Origin: Eonycteris spelaea
Lineage: Eukaryota > Chordata > Mammalia > Chiroptera > Pteropodidae
NCBI GenBank assembly: GCA_003508835.1
Contig: PUFA01000057.1
Coordinates: forward strand, 10,676,501 to 10,740,500
Reading direction: 5' to 3'
DNA length: 64,000 bases
The notes under the pieces are model-generated. The model was not told the origin of the DNA. It did not search any database and worked only from the letters and a program-made list of their open reading frames with translations. Positions 10,717 through 22,830 of the stretch are shown piece by piece. Position 1 is the first letter of the stretch; the number at the start of each line of letters is the position of its first letter. A program made the translations under genes and the position numbers.

Positions 10717-10741
10717 GCGGGGAGGCGGGGAGGGGGGGAGA
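10717..10741 (+). other. G-quadruplex-prone tract
   Basis: The tract GGCGGGGAGGCGGGGAG continues into seven further G, giving four or more G runs with very short loops. It lies inside the old L1-like repeat. Confidence 0.6.
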
Positions 10742-11040
10742 GAATGGAGGGAAGACCACAGAGGCAGAGTACCCTTCTCAACATATCAATCAAGGGGACA
10801 TGCCAGAAACACATCTAGTGGCAGTAACCTTTGTCACCTGGCTTTTCTAAAGCTACTCTCTCTCCTTTTCATATTCTATTCTTTGGAAGCAAGTCACTAA
10901 GTGCCGTCCACATTCAGGGGGAAGGGAAGTAGATAGTGAGTTGGGTGACACCTTTTTGAGGCCTCCCCTCCCCTTTTTCTTTATTTTTACAAAATCATGA
11001 ATGATTTAGATGGGTCAGATTTGCCAAAGTCTCTACATAA

Positions 11041-12735
11041 ATGAGTAGATGTTGCTCTGTATGTATATGGAAACATGACCAATTAAAGATAAAAGCCAAA
11101 TTGTCTTCTGCTGCTCCCAATAGCCCTCCTCCTAAGATAAAACAATTGTCTTATAAAAAGTTCATGACATTATGATCATGGGTTTTTCTACAAGAAAGCA
11201 GACACATGTTAGGAGGTCTCCTGGGAGCCAAAAGGACCAAATTAATACTTAACTGTGGATTTCTTGTGGATTTCAGAAAGTTATTAGATGTTTGGGTGTA
11301 TTCATTTGAACAAAGCTGCATGTAAAGCCTGAGAAGGCCTGGCTGGAAACCTGGAGCCATGTGCCTGGGGATGAAGGCACCAGGCTCTTCTCTCACTTCT
11401 CAGTTTCTTTTATATTTGGGTGGGAACAAAGGTAGATGAGATCTCTGTCTTCCTTTGTGGCAGACAAGGATCACATTTCTTGGCACTTCTCTAGTTTACC
11501 AGGCTCTTCATGATAATTACTTTCCTGTGAAATACATCTACAGAGCTCCCATTTCAAGTAATTGGGAGGGAAGTGGTGAGATCCGAGTAAAAGAGTTAAT
11601 TTTCCCATAGCACTAACCAGTGTGAGTATAAAGTCCTTTAAAAAGCCATAACTCTACATAATCCACTCAGCAACTCCAGAGTGCCTTCGCATTCATTTGC
11701 ACCCCAAAGTCACAGTCTTCTGACCATTTCTTGTGTTCACAGGCTGTGGTTCCTTTTTCATTTCCTGAATATCACTTAAGTAAGCAATTGTATGCAAATA
11801 TTTGCAGATGAGGTCCTTTGGTTGCTTGACCTTATTCACTGCTATACCACACACCTACAGTTTATACTGTAAAGGTTAAGTGCGGTCTTCTTAAAGTTAT
11901 TCTTCAAATTATATACAAAATTAAGATTTTAGAATGTCCTGGGTGTAAAGGACTCAGTTATTTAGAATGAAATGGTTTCTGACTCCAGGAGTGCTGCTAC
12001 CCTATGGTCAGAATTATAAGCTGCAAAGAGATCAAGAGAAGCTGGAATCCAAGCTCCTACTTATTCACTCACTCCCTTGCTCGCTCATTCATCAAAGATA
12101 AATAAAGCAAGCCTGCCCACTTGCTCAGCACACCTGAGAGCCCAGGACAAAGGAAACAAGGGCAGCTAGCACCAGTGGAGCAGTGTTTTAAGGGAGGCCA
12201 AGCTGGGTGAGTGCACACCAATGGTTAACCTGACTAGCTCCACGCTGTTTCCATGAACACACCCAGGAAAAGGTGAGGCCTGTCCATTGAGTTGATGGTC
12301 CAGACCATAAAGACATGGGATTATTTTTATAAAGAAGAAAAAAAATATCTTTCCAACAAATCCCAGATGGACCTAGACCCCATTCTGTAAAGTAAACACG
12401 CCCACAACTTAGGAAGTACAAGGGGAAATGTTACAGGGCAATCTGAGCTGCCCAGCAGGGGCCAATAGCCCTAGACCGGAGCTATGTGAGACAGCCTCTT
12501 TTGTGAAAATGACCATGTGCCAGAAGTTGGGACTCCAGCTTAGATGCTAGAATTCTCTACACAGTGGGATCGATTTCTAACACTCTAAGATAGTCACCTG
12601 TAAGACATGAGATTGGTTTGCAATTTTATTAAACTGATTATTTTTAAAGTATATATTAAGTTATTTTCTTTTTATTTGAGGGTTTCTGGTACCCATTTAT
12701 ATTATAATAGGCAATTAAACTGAACATGCAATTCA
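11041..12735. other. Unique non-coding stretch
   Basis: There is no recognisable gene or repeat. All open frames are under about 82 codons. Base composition is ordinary. Confidence 0.5.
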
Positions 12736-12739
12736 AATA

Positions 12740-12830
12740 ACAAGCAAGGATGTGTGGTGCGTGTATGAGTATGTGTGGGTGCATGTGGCATGTGTGAGTG
12801 GATGTATGATTGTGTGAATGTTACGTGTTG
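12740..12830 (+). repeat. Degenerate TG-rich low-complexity tract
   Basis: This is an imperfect run of GTGTG, GTATG and GCATGTG units, the decayed form of a (TG)n microsatellite. A related short (TG)n/(CATA)n patch is at 13055-13100. Confidence 0.7.
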
Positions 12831-13054
12831 TCAGGCTTATCAAATAAAAATATTGTACACTAGTTAAATCTGAATTTCCAATAAACATCAAATAATTCTT
12901 TTAGCCTAAGTATGTCCCAAATATTTCATGAAACATACTTATGCTAAAAATTAGTCATTGTTTTCTGAAATTCAATTTAATCTGAGCATCCTGTACCTTC
13001 CTATATATTACTGGCAATACTAGTAAATGTGAGCATGTGGAGTTGTGTCATTTT

Positions 13055-13100
13055 TTGTAGTGTGCATGTGTGTGTGTGCATGCATACATGCATACATATT
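13055..13100 (+). repeat. Short (TG)n / (CATA)n microsatellite
   Basis: TGTGTGTGTG is followed by GCATGCATACATGCATACAT, which is a locally self-complementary alternating tract. Confidence 0.75.
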
Positions 13101-13479
13101 AACATGCTAGGGCCAGGTGGGAAGGATAGAGGTCTATATGAGGAACATGGGTAAAGGTGCCACCACCGATTACCCAACGTTAGTCTTCATCCCACCTTCA
13201 AAAAGAAACAGTACCATAGATCATATCATAAAACAAACTGTAAATCATAAATTGCAAGTTTTAATTATTCTCAAAGACTTTATACAAATTGAAAAATATA
13301 AATTTTGTGACTTTGATCAAAACATCAACAGCAGAAAACATCTGGTCTGCTGAATTTCCAATTTAGGGGCTGATTCTGTAGGACTTTTCCCAGGGACCCA
13401 GGATCCCTGCACATCACTTTCTTACTGTACATATGAATAATTGTTATAAATATGCCTTCATTCATTCCACATTTGGGGA

Positions 13480-13900
13480 AATGATCCTAAGAAAATAATC
13501 TGCATTCTGTAAATACATTTTTATAAAATGAACTGACATGTTTATAAAATAAAAAACACCTGCAAATACTTAAATGTCATAATAAATGATGCTCAAGTCA
13601 GTTATGGTCCATTTACATAACAAAATAATATGCAGCTAGTAAAGCAATGTTTATGAAAGTTTTGTATCATGCAGACTGAAGTCAAACTGAAGAACAAGAG
13701 ACATAAAATAATTGATGTAGAAACAATGTGTGAAATACATAATACATGAAAGGACTGGTAGGAAAAGAAAAAACAAATCAGAAAATATAAATGAGAAGAA
13801 ATGCACCAAATCATTGGTAGAACTTTTATTTCTGTAATAATATTTTTAAGTGTTTTTTTTATTTTTCATGCTATTCAAAATGAATATCTGATACTTTCAA
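13480..13900 (+). mobile_element. LINE-1 ORF2/3' end fragment, degraded
   Basis: The phrases 'AATAATATGCAGCTAGTAAAG' and 'GAACAAGAGACATAAAATA' recall the end of ORF2 and start of the 3' UTR in old L1 subfamilies. The sequence is strongly AT-rich with no open frame. Confidence 0.4.
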
Positions 13901-14830
13901 AATTAGAAATAAATGTATTTGGATGCAGAATAAGCAAACACAAATATTTTTGGTGGTTGTGATGCTGATGGGTCAGGCTGCTTCCTGAGACCACAAGTAG
14001 CTGTGAGCTCCATGGAAAGTGCCGGGGGCTCTTGCAAAGGGACTGTGCCAGGACGGTCAGGGCGATGCACAGCTGACCTGAAGAGGAATGCTGAATGGAC
14101 TTCTGCTGCTGAGTCAGGTGCCCTGGGGCCTACCAACTAGCCAGGGAACACTGCAGAGCAATGCGGTTTTAGTCATGTTTAAGTAGAGGATTTCAGTGAG
14201 GAGAAGACCTGATGCCTTACTGCCAAGGATAGCTAAATGGTGGCTGGTAACCTGGGCATGTGCCTGGTATTGAGTTATGGAGCTACAATAAACATACAAG
14301 TCTACACACCTGGGAGAAGGGCCTGGAAGTCAGACCAGCACCCCAAAATCATTTGAGGAAAGTGTTTATTTCCCATTAACTCCCGTACCTGTTTTCTTCA
14401 AGTTTTTGTGTACTCAAGGGTCCCTTCTGTCCTTCATGGTTTAATTCGATTCTGGCTGTTGCCTTATGTGTCTCACATTTCTTTGTTATTCTCATGCTTT
14501 GATGCATAAAAGTGCACTTATAAATGGTGTATTTGCTCTGAGAAATCCCATAAAATCTCTGAGCCTGGGAAGTCTCAAGTCATGGAGCAGAGGCAGGGGG
14601 CTCTATGAGTGTGGGGGCCCAAGGGAAGGTTTATGGATGGCCAATCTACAACTGACCCTTCTCAATGCGTGAGTTCAAATGTGACTGATCTTAAAAATCA
14701 AAAAGAGAATATTGCATTGTATTAAACTCTCCTGTAGGGCCTGGCACCACCTGACAGAGATCTGTCAGTCACTTTCCCCCTTGACTGCAGCATACATTCC
14801 ACTCTGTTGGAGAACAGCTGTGGCATGGGG
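13901..14830. other. Unique non-coding stretch
   Basis: No supported gene. Two overlapping minus-strand open frames of 77 and 61 codons near 13903-14299 show no recognisable domain. Confidence 0.45.
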
Positions 14831-14839
14831 CCTGATTGT

Positions 14840-15210
14840 CTCAGTCAGTGGGGACAGCCATCCACCCTCCTCTGCTACGGTGACCTTATAAGTCCTGGTT
14901 TAAGAATGGATATGTAATTCAGTCTGGAACAATGAGATATGAGGACAAGACCCTGGAAAAACCTTCTCCCTTTGGTCACTGAGTGTGTGAGTGTGATGCT
15001 CAAAATTGTTGCAGCCACACTATAAAAGAAGAGAGGGCCCTGGGATGAAGATGGCAGGACAGAAGGTAGAGGGCAGGCAGGACATATGGCATTGGTAAGC
15101 CAGTCATTAAGTTAAGCCAGTCGTTAAATCTAACCGGCATGGAAGAGCCTGCTAGTCTCTGGGCTTTTAATATGTGAGAGCCAATATATGCCTTTTATTA
15201 TTCAAAATTT
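14840..15210 (+). repeat. Possible old LTR-like repeat
   Basis: The order 'AACAATGAGATATGAGG', 'TTGTTGCAGCCACACTATAA', 'GATGAAGATGGCAGGACAG' and 'TATGCCTTTTATTATTC' resembles a common degraded eutherian repeat. I cannot name it with confidence. Confidence 0.25.
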
Positions 15211-17080
15211 CTTGCATGGGATTATCTGTCATTTACAAAGAAAGTCTCTAAACTTGTTCATAAAGTTGTCATACTCTCACAAGCAACAATGTGGACAATG
15301 AATGTGTTAGAGAAATAAGAAGAAAGAATTTGGGTCTTGCTGGAAAATCTAGACTCTATAGATAAACCACAAACACAATCATTTTCCCCAGATGGCATAA
15401 CTTGGAGGCTCAACTGAAATCACAGCTTCCACAAAGGTGTGACATGAGATGATTGAGTGGTAAAGCCAAGGATGGCCCTAGAAAAACTGTGTGTTTGGCA
15501 GCTCCCACCAAGCCATCTCATATCCCTGCTCCTCCTCACTTCTCTTCCTACCCACATCCCCACCTCCATAAGCAATAATGTGAGTTCTATAGTTAGATTG
15601 CTTTAAACAGATCTTGGCTTTTCTGCTTACCAGTTTGGTGGCTTGGGGCGATTTCAGAGGAGACTCCAGTAAACTCCTCTCCATGTCCGATTGGCTCCAA
15701 GTCAGGCTATCCAGTCCTTGAAATGTCCTTATGAAAGGGAAAGGCTGATTGACATGTACACACTGACTCAGTCACTGAGACAAAGAGGGTGGCTAAGACT
15801 ACTATTGACTAGAGGGTCTGGAACGCACTAAGCACTTGGGAGTTCTTGTTATTTCTGCCTAATGCTCACCCATGCAGCTTCTGTCTCATTCTTGCCTTGA
15901 TATTGATTCACTAATTATCATCTAACATCATTGATAAAAGTCAAGTGAATATTGGTATTAATACTGTGGCCTCCCCAAATTATTTGGTAAGGACTAGAAT
16001 TTTGGTGGTAGGGCATGGGGAGTGTTTCACTTTACTTTTTGAAAGGAGAGAACATAATTGGAGACAAAGAGTTATCAGAACTTGCCTGCCCCAACTTGTC
16101 TACTTTAGAAAGTGCAATCCTGAACACATCCAGCATGACTACCCCAAGAAGTTGTCCATGCTGCCATCTTATATTGAACGTCACTGACATAATCAGTTTT
16201 AAATATGAGACAAGGTGAATGCCCTTCCCAATGACCATAGTCTCTAAGCAAAAAACAAAGCTAAGCAACTCTGGGGTATGCAGTTTAACAATGAGACAAA
16301 AGACACATATACGGTGACCGTCACAAAAAGTTCAGACCCTAAGATTGCCTTTGCCACATTCTGGCAGGGTTGATTGCCTTAAAATAGGGTTGATAAGATG
16401 GGAATAATGGGAAAACATCTGGAAGAGAAAAAATAATCCATCCTTCATGCACTATATAAAGAGGGAGAGAGGAGACATCATGAGCAGAAGGAACAAAATG
16501 AGACATATTTTCAGTTTAAGAACAATTAGGTCCCCAGGTTCAAATTCAGGAAATTTTTCTGGCAGGGTGATAGGATGACTATGTCACAAACTTTAACAAA
16601 GCTCAAAGCACATTAGATCTCAATAACCACAAATTATCCAGTCATAGATAGGAATAGATACCAAGATGTACAATTTTTATTCCCCTTTTCACTTCATACT
16701 TTTAAAAGCACTAAAAGTGAAAAAGATTATAAAGTAAATGTGGTCTATGTTGAATAGCTAATTAGGCCAATATATGTGAACCATTTTAGGAAAACCTAAT
16801 ATACAAATATCTTTCAATCTGTAAAATCTCATAGATTAGAGGTAATGTAATAATACAGCAGACCTTTAAAATGATTCAACAAAGAGCTTATTTAAAATAT
16901 GTATAATGAATAAGAATGGAAACAAACAACATATTGTTTTCATGAAATATTGACTTGATCACAAAAGGGTTGTCAACATTGGTAGACTGTTTGCTGGAAA
17001 AAATCTCTAACTTTCAAATTTCATTTGTATTTTCCAGGATGCCTTCACTCTGGTCAAAAGAAAACTTCTCATAGGCACAA
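15211..17080. other. Unique non-coding stretch
   Basis: I see no genes or confident repeats. Overlapping short open frames around 15945-16268 occur on both strands and lack recognisable motifs. Confidence 0.45.
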
Positions 17081-17083
17081 GCA

Positions 17084-17116
17084 TCTTATTTGATGTAATT
17101 TTTACATCAAATAAGA
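17084..17116. repeat. Perfect 15-bp hairpin with TTT loop
   Basis: TCTTATTTGATGTAA is followed by TTT and then its exact reverse complement TTACATCAAATAAGA. It is not a simple repeat and no transposon is recognised around it. Both arms are intact with no mismatch. Confidence 0.95.
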
Positions 17117-18514
17117 GCCTGTTGAGAGTCTAGCAGATTTCCAAACTGGTTGATTCAAAAGCCAGTGATAGCACACAAAACCCAAGTTCTTTCCCTCATG
17201 CTGTTAAACAGTTCTTTCTGGGTGAGAATTGCACCAGACTGGCTCCCCTCATGGTTATAAGATGGCTTAAGAGTTCTGGATGTCAAATTCAAACATATAA
17301 CAATCCACTGTCCAGGAACAAAAGCAGACCATCTATGTGACTCCTGAAGAATGAAGAAAACTTTTCCAGGATCCCCAGCAGTCATCACTTCAGAACATGC
17401 TGGTCAGGACCAGGCCAGTGCACAATCTTACCTAAGTCATGGCAAAGGCAATGGACGGCCATCAACAGGAGACCAGCCACATGTCCCCTGAGTAGGTAGG
17501 GTGGAGTCATCGCCTCTGGGCCACAGGAAGGGAGTAGATACCTGAACAGAACTGGAATTGGATCAGGAAGTTATTTTTGTTACATCGTTCTAATTTAGCT
17601 TTTTCTGAAAACAAAAAAGTTCAGCCTTGACCTGATTGGCTAAGAATTTAAAACACTTTTTAATCAGAAAAGAGTATCAGGATCTGCAATTAGGGTGGTT
17701 TTTTTCCAGATTTGTCTGCAGTTCTAATTTTTTATTTCAATGATTTACCAATTGACTTTATAGCCATTCTGTACACATCTTTTAGGGTTAATCTATTGTA
17801 GAGAATAAGGTTTACTTGTGTTTATATTGGAACATATTATTCTGTTAGGGGAAAAATATAATAGATGCAGTCCAGTGGTAGTACTGAGCTGTGTTTTAAA
17901 AAGTTGAATTTCAATTGTTTCTTGCAAAATATAAAAATGTCATTTTAAATATTAATGTCTTTAACCTACATATGATCTTAAAATTTCCACAAAAAAAAGA
18001 TAATTAAATTTTATATGTAACTGAAGAATACAATACAATTTAATACAATTCTAAAAATGTAGAAATTTAGTTTGAATCTTATCGAATAGAAAAGAAAAAA
18101 GTTGAACTGCTTATGTCTGAACATATTTGGAAAGTAATCTGTAAAAAAATTATTACACCTCCCAAAAAACGTCTATTTTAACCTAATTTGGGCAATATAG
18201 ATTTATAAGACAATGCTATGATGTTTATCCTGAGGTATGAGAGAACATGACCAGTTTTAGCCAACTCTCAAATAGAAATTAATTCAAATAGCATTTCTGG
18301 AAGTTTCCAAAATTGGAAAGCTAGGCCAAGCACAGAAGAAGGAGGAGATGGGCTCTGAGTCCAGAGTCTGCACCCTTACAGTGTATAAATTGATGGGAGA
18401 TTATGCAAAAATATACTCCAACAGTTTTTCTTTATAAAATCTCATTTGCCTCAAAAGACTCCTAATGCCAGCCCAGAACAGAAAGGGATTAGGCAAAGTT
18501 TTAAGCAACTGAAA
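17117..18514. other. Unique AT-rich non-coding stretch
   Basis: The segment is AT-rich, especially 17690-18180. No gene or confident repeat is seen. Confidence 0.45.
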
Positions 18515-18592
18515 AAAAGGCCCTGGAGTTAGGTAACTGGATTTAAATCCTAGCTCTGTAGTTCACACCTGCTGAGCAGTTCTGAAATGAGT
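18515..18592 (+). mobile_element. MIR SINE fragment
   Basis: The segment 'CCCTGGAGTTAGGTAACTGG', 'TTTAAATCCTAGCTCTG' has the order of the MIR 5' half (tRNA-derived part and start of the core). MIRs are inert tRNA-derived SINEs copied by L2 long before eutherian radiation. Confidence 0.5.
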
Positions 18593-21110
18593 TCCCAATT
18601 TGTGTAAGAATAGCCATTTCAATACATCAAAGCGACTTCACTAAATATGTGAGATTCATGGATGGGATGATGCTTGTGGGTATTTATAGTAAGGCACAGA
18701 ACCATTGGATCTATTTTTTGCCTGATTTTCCCTAGAAGTTTTCCTAGTATATCGTCAATAATTAAGAAAAAAAAAATCCTATCTATCCGGCAGCAAAAAC
18801 CCAAAGCAGAAGCAGCCCGCATGTGTGCAGTAGTACTGGAAAAGTGTGTCTCTGCCTGCTGAGAAATTGCCAAGAGTATTGAAATTATCAAAAGGCAATT
18901 TGGAAGTCTCTAGTTTTATTTTAATTTCTTGAACTAGCAACAACACTAGTGTCTAGTAACTATTCTCAATAGAGATTTTCTGTTCCTTCACCCTTTCCTC
19001 TCACTACTGTCCTGGAAGCGGCTGGGGTCTAGTTGGGCTGACTGTGGATAAATAGGGTAGGTGTCCACTGGCATGTCTCCCTAGCCACAAAGAAGATGGC
19101 CATCTTAAATATGTCTAGCATAGTGTAAGACATGCAGAACTAGAAATGCATTCAGCTGGATCTTGATGATGTTTTCAGTGTCTCACTGACACGTGCATAC
19201 CTTTGGGCACAGTGTCCCTGAGCTGCATTTCGCACTGCAGAAGATGATTCATTACTGGGACTCACTGATAGACTGGGAAGAGACAAAGCCACCAGATAGG
19301 ATAGCAGGTGTTGAGAACCATTTTGCCACACAAATAAATTAACGTTTTTTAAAAAAGAAAAAAAAAGTGCTTCAGTTGGAACCTCCTGCTGCCTATCAAC
19401 TTCTCTCGGATGATGCCCACTCATGATCGCCCTATGGTAGAAACACCCATATTAAAAAACAATCCATCCCAGTGGCCACTCAGATATTTACTTGGCATGA
19501 ATAATGTGCCAGGCAGTGTCTGGTTGCCAATGAACATAAGACAGTTTGGTCCCAGTTTCTTCTTCTAGGCCAAGTGGGCAGGTTCCAACCTGCCCTGATC
19601 TGCTGGCTTCTCTATGAAACAGGGATAAAGGAACTCACTCCCTAGCCCATTGTGAAGACTGAAGGGCATGGGGTCTGAGCACTCAGCAAACTATACGATG
19701 ATACACACATGGAAGGAATTACTGGTCTTTTCCTTAAAAGTGAATTGAGAGACACAGAGCTGGACAGGGCATTCTGCATATTTTGTATTATGTTCAATCT
19801 GCCTGGTCCAAGATCACCAGAGAGCTGCTCCGACCAGGCGTGTAATAGCACCTAGTAAAAGTGATCAACTGAGCCAACCTCTCTTACTATCTCTTCCACA
19901 AATCTAGGCAGTTTTATTTTAAGCGTTGCCTAGTAATAACTCAAAATTAAAGGCAATTTATAAACACTCTGAAGATGGCAATTGGGACATTTGCGAAATG
20001 GAGACCATATCTCTATGTAGTTTTGAAGTCCATGTGCTGCTCTCAAACACTTTCTCCCTATACATGCTCTTTTCAATAAAATGTTCTTAGAAAACTGGAC
20101 CCTCTTTGAAATGAGAGAGTATTTAGAGTTGCTCTTGACAGGCCCTAATTCTGAGAAACTGTGCTGGGTTTCTGAAGCGTGTATCTGCTCAGACTGCTAT
20201 AAAGCCTGGCTTTTTGGCATTTAGGGTTTTCCAGGTTAATTGTGTCTTACCTGGGTTTCCTTCAATCTGACTCCAAGAGAGGAAATCCTTTTAGGAGTTA
20301 GAAGGTGGGTACTGATGCTGCTGGCTTTCTGCCCATGTACCCCAGCCCTTACCACTCTGGGGTTCACCCATGGCATCCTGCTGTGAGGATAGCACCTCCC
20401 TCAAGCGGGAGCCAATGTTCCTGAGAGCTGCCTATGGGCAGTGATGAAAGGGACTCTGTGGTAGGCCTAGCCCTAGGGTACCCCAGCTTCTTAACGCCTA
20501 GAAAGGGGAAGCAGGGTACTCTACTGTGTGCTCCACATTGTCTCCTAGAGCTCGCCATGGGACTGACCCCCAGATGTCCATAGTGGAAATCTGCTCAATT
20601 GTACCTATGTTGTCTTTTTCCAATTGCTCTCATTCTCCCCCTGTCCCCCACCACCACCCCCCACCCTGCCCTGCCACCAAAGATGTGCCCTGGGCTCACC
20701 TTCCAAACAAACCACTTTCCCTCAAATCCTCATTTCAGGGCCTGTTTCTGAGCCTAGATGGAGGGAGGGTGCAGGGATCACTCTGTGATGATCATCCTGA
20801 GTTCCTTCTGAAAACTAGCCCAGAGGCTTTCACCAGTTTACTGCTAATCCCAGAGAGAGACAACCAAGCACATGGGGAAAAGATGAGAGCCTGGATGTTG
20901 GCCTGAGGATATTCATAGTAAGGGGAAATTCAAAGGCACAGTAAGAGCATGAGAAGTGCCAGTGGCATCCCTTCCCTCATGAGAGATGTGTCACTGTGAG
21001 CCATATGGGCCCCTCGATGTGGCTGTCATTACTGCAGCATAAGAGACCAGAGACCCCTGGAGACAGGGACCAAGATCATCTTTCTTTCCTTTTTTTTTTT
21101 TTATCATAGG
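18593..21110. other. Mostly unique non-coding stretch
   Basis: No gene is supported. About 19570-19700 (GGATAAAGGAACTCAC, GAGCACTCAGCAAAC) may be a poor MIR 3' half. Small runs of C (20645-20665) and T (21090-21102) occur. Longest open frame is 126 codons at 20526-20906 (plus), with no early ATG context or known motif. Confidence 0.4.
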
Positions 21111-21167
21111 GTCCCTGGTGCCACACCCGTGGTCTTTCAGAAACAAATTAGAGTTGCCAGTCACAGC

Positions 21168-21548
21168 TGTTTCTGATCACCAAATACTTTGGTGGCTAAA
21201 AAATTGACTCTTACTGGAAATTACTGTTTGACTATCGCTATGAGAACATAGGCCTTTGATTATAGGAACATAATATTCTAAACAAGCTTTCTGCTTCTGT
21301 AACTCCACTTACGCACCTGACCTGTGAGTTGACAGGTAGTGATAAAAAAAAAAATAGACCTTTGTGTTCAGACAGAATGAAGAATAGAGTTTGGGGCTTA
21401 AAAACCCTGTACCTCTACATTTCGGGGCTGCTTAATTTGGGGTCTGCGTACCCCTGGCAGACCCAGCTGGCTAAATAAAGAGTGTGTTTCCTAAAACTCA
21501 CTGAGTTCTGGTGGTCCATGTGTCTTTCAGGGGCTGGTGGCTACAACA
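21168..21548 (+). mobile_element. Probable solo ERV LTR
   Basis: A candidate LTR of about 380 bp runs from TGTTTCTGATCACC to GGCTACAACA, with TGTT/AACA ends. A promoter-like GCTTAAAAACCC is followed by a pyrimidine-rich leader and an AATAAA signal at 21474-21479. The rest, 'CTGAGTTCTGGTGGTCCATG', is a U5-like tail. I see no clear target duplication, so the edges are approximate. The family is not recognised and no viral genes adjoin. Confidence 0.5.
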
Positions 21549-22344
21549 ATACCATGCACCACTATTTCCACTGTCATGGAAATGACAGCTCCATGACATT
21601 CAAACCTACGTGTTCTTCAAAAACCTAAATTTAACAGCTGAACTAAATCAGCATAGGAAACAAAAGAAAAGCAAATCTATCTTCCTTCCTTTTCTCCCAG
21701 CTATACCCCCAATCTCTCCTCCCCAATGTCATAAATAGAAACAAAAAAGAAGAAGAAGGAATCCCACATTTAGCTACTACTTTAGGGTCCAAGGCAGATA
21801 GGACTGGAGCAGGCCCCTCTCTAGCTTCAGGAAGAGGCAGGGGCATGGGTGATGGCTCTGTGTGTGGTCCCTGTAAAAGAGATTGAACAGTGGAGTAGAG
21901 CCTAGTTACAGATGAAAAGGAATTTACTCATAACTTCCTATTTTAATTTTTTAAATGTTTACTCTAATGGATTGTTTTTAGGTTAGGATTTTTAAACTTT
22001 TTAATTCAGTTGTTTCCTAGTTCTGATTCTAAAGTCACAATTGAAAAGATTTCAGTATCCTGAAGGGAACCACACTTACTAAAAGTGAAGGCAGGAAGCT
22101 CAGAGTCACTGCTCCTCCCAAGAGAGGAACTTCTAGTTGTGAGCTCTGTGCTGAAGGAGATGGAGAGCAAGCTGAGAGCTGGCCTTTCCAAAGCAAAGCT
22201 GCAAGATGATGGGGATGTCTCAGACTTTGTGCTCCTTCTAGTCCAGAAGTGGGGGAGAAGCATCATACTTCTTAATAACAATTCGATTTGTATGGACTCT
22301 GAGGAACCAGAGCATGCAATAGGTTTTAATCATTAGCAAGATTA
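21549..22344. other. Unique non-coding stretch
   Basis: No recognised gene or repeat. Overlapping opposite-strand open frames of about 90 codons at 22006-22336 have no known motif. Confidence 0.4.
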
Positions 22345-22830
22345 CAAACATACAGGGTTAGCAAGGGGATAAGAAACATGTGTTCTCATACCATATTGAT
22401 AAAAGTGTTAACTGTTAAGGCATTTGGGGGAGCAATTTGGTAAAAGCTACTAAAATTTAAAATGCACATACCTTTTGACCCAGATATTCCACTTGAGATT
22501 TCTATGTTCCAGAAATACTTCAAGATTTATCAAGGGGTAATGAATGTGACACTGTAAATAATATGAAAAATTGGAAATAATTATCAACAGGGAATAGTTA
22601 AATAGGCTATGGAACAGATTCCATAGAATACTATGCAATTACTAAATAAGAAAGATGTAATCCCATATGCACCACAATAGAAGGAACTAAGATTAATTAA
22701 GTGAAAAAAATAAGCATAGAATAATACATTTAGTATGACAGTCCCTCGAGCCAAATCAATCAACCAATGGACCAATGCACAAACACTGAAAGCTTTTTGT
22801 GAGGGTGTAGGTGTGTGTATGTATGAGAGT
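22345..22830 (+). pseudogene. LINE-1 ORF2 3' end fragment
   Basis: The order 'GGGGGAGCAATTTGGTAAAA', 'ATGCACATACCTTTTGACCC' and 'GATATTCCACTTGAGATTTC' is the signature of the ORF2 C-terminal coding end. It is followed by the 'AATACTATGCAATTACTAAA' and 'TAAGTGAAAAAAATAAGCAT' segment near the 3' UTR. It has many stops and no intact frame. Confidence 0.7.

Larger units (their letters stand above)
9440..11040 (-). mobile_element. Old L1-like repeat split by two LTR insertions
   Basis: Three separated pieces (9440-9488, 10081-10283, 10547-11040) read as one continuous old interspersed repeat when the two LTRs between them are ignored. Markers in order are TTTATTTAGAATAGTTTTGG, GAAAAAGTTGCAAAGATAG, AACTAAGAAACCAACATCAG, TTTTTCTGTTTCAGG, TTGTAGGTCACTCAAGTTGGG and 'TTCTTTGGAAGCAAGTCAC'. 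A relative of the same family lies at 45330-46010. I believe it is an old LINE-1 3' region read backwards; the class is from memory. No coding capacity. Confidence 0.55.

Noticed and set aside
20526..20906. 126-codon plus-strand frame
   Set aside because: There is no recognised motif and no splice or polyadenylation context; its length is within chance for 64 kb in six frames.
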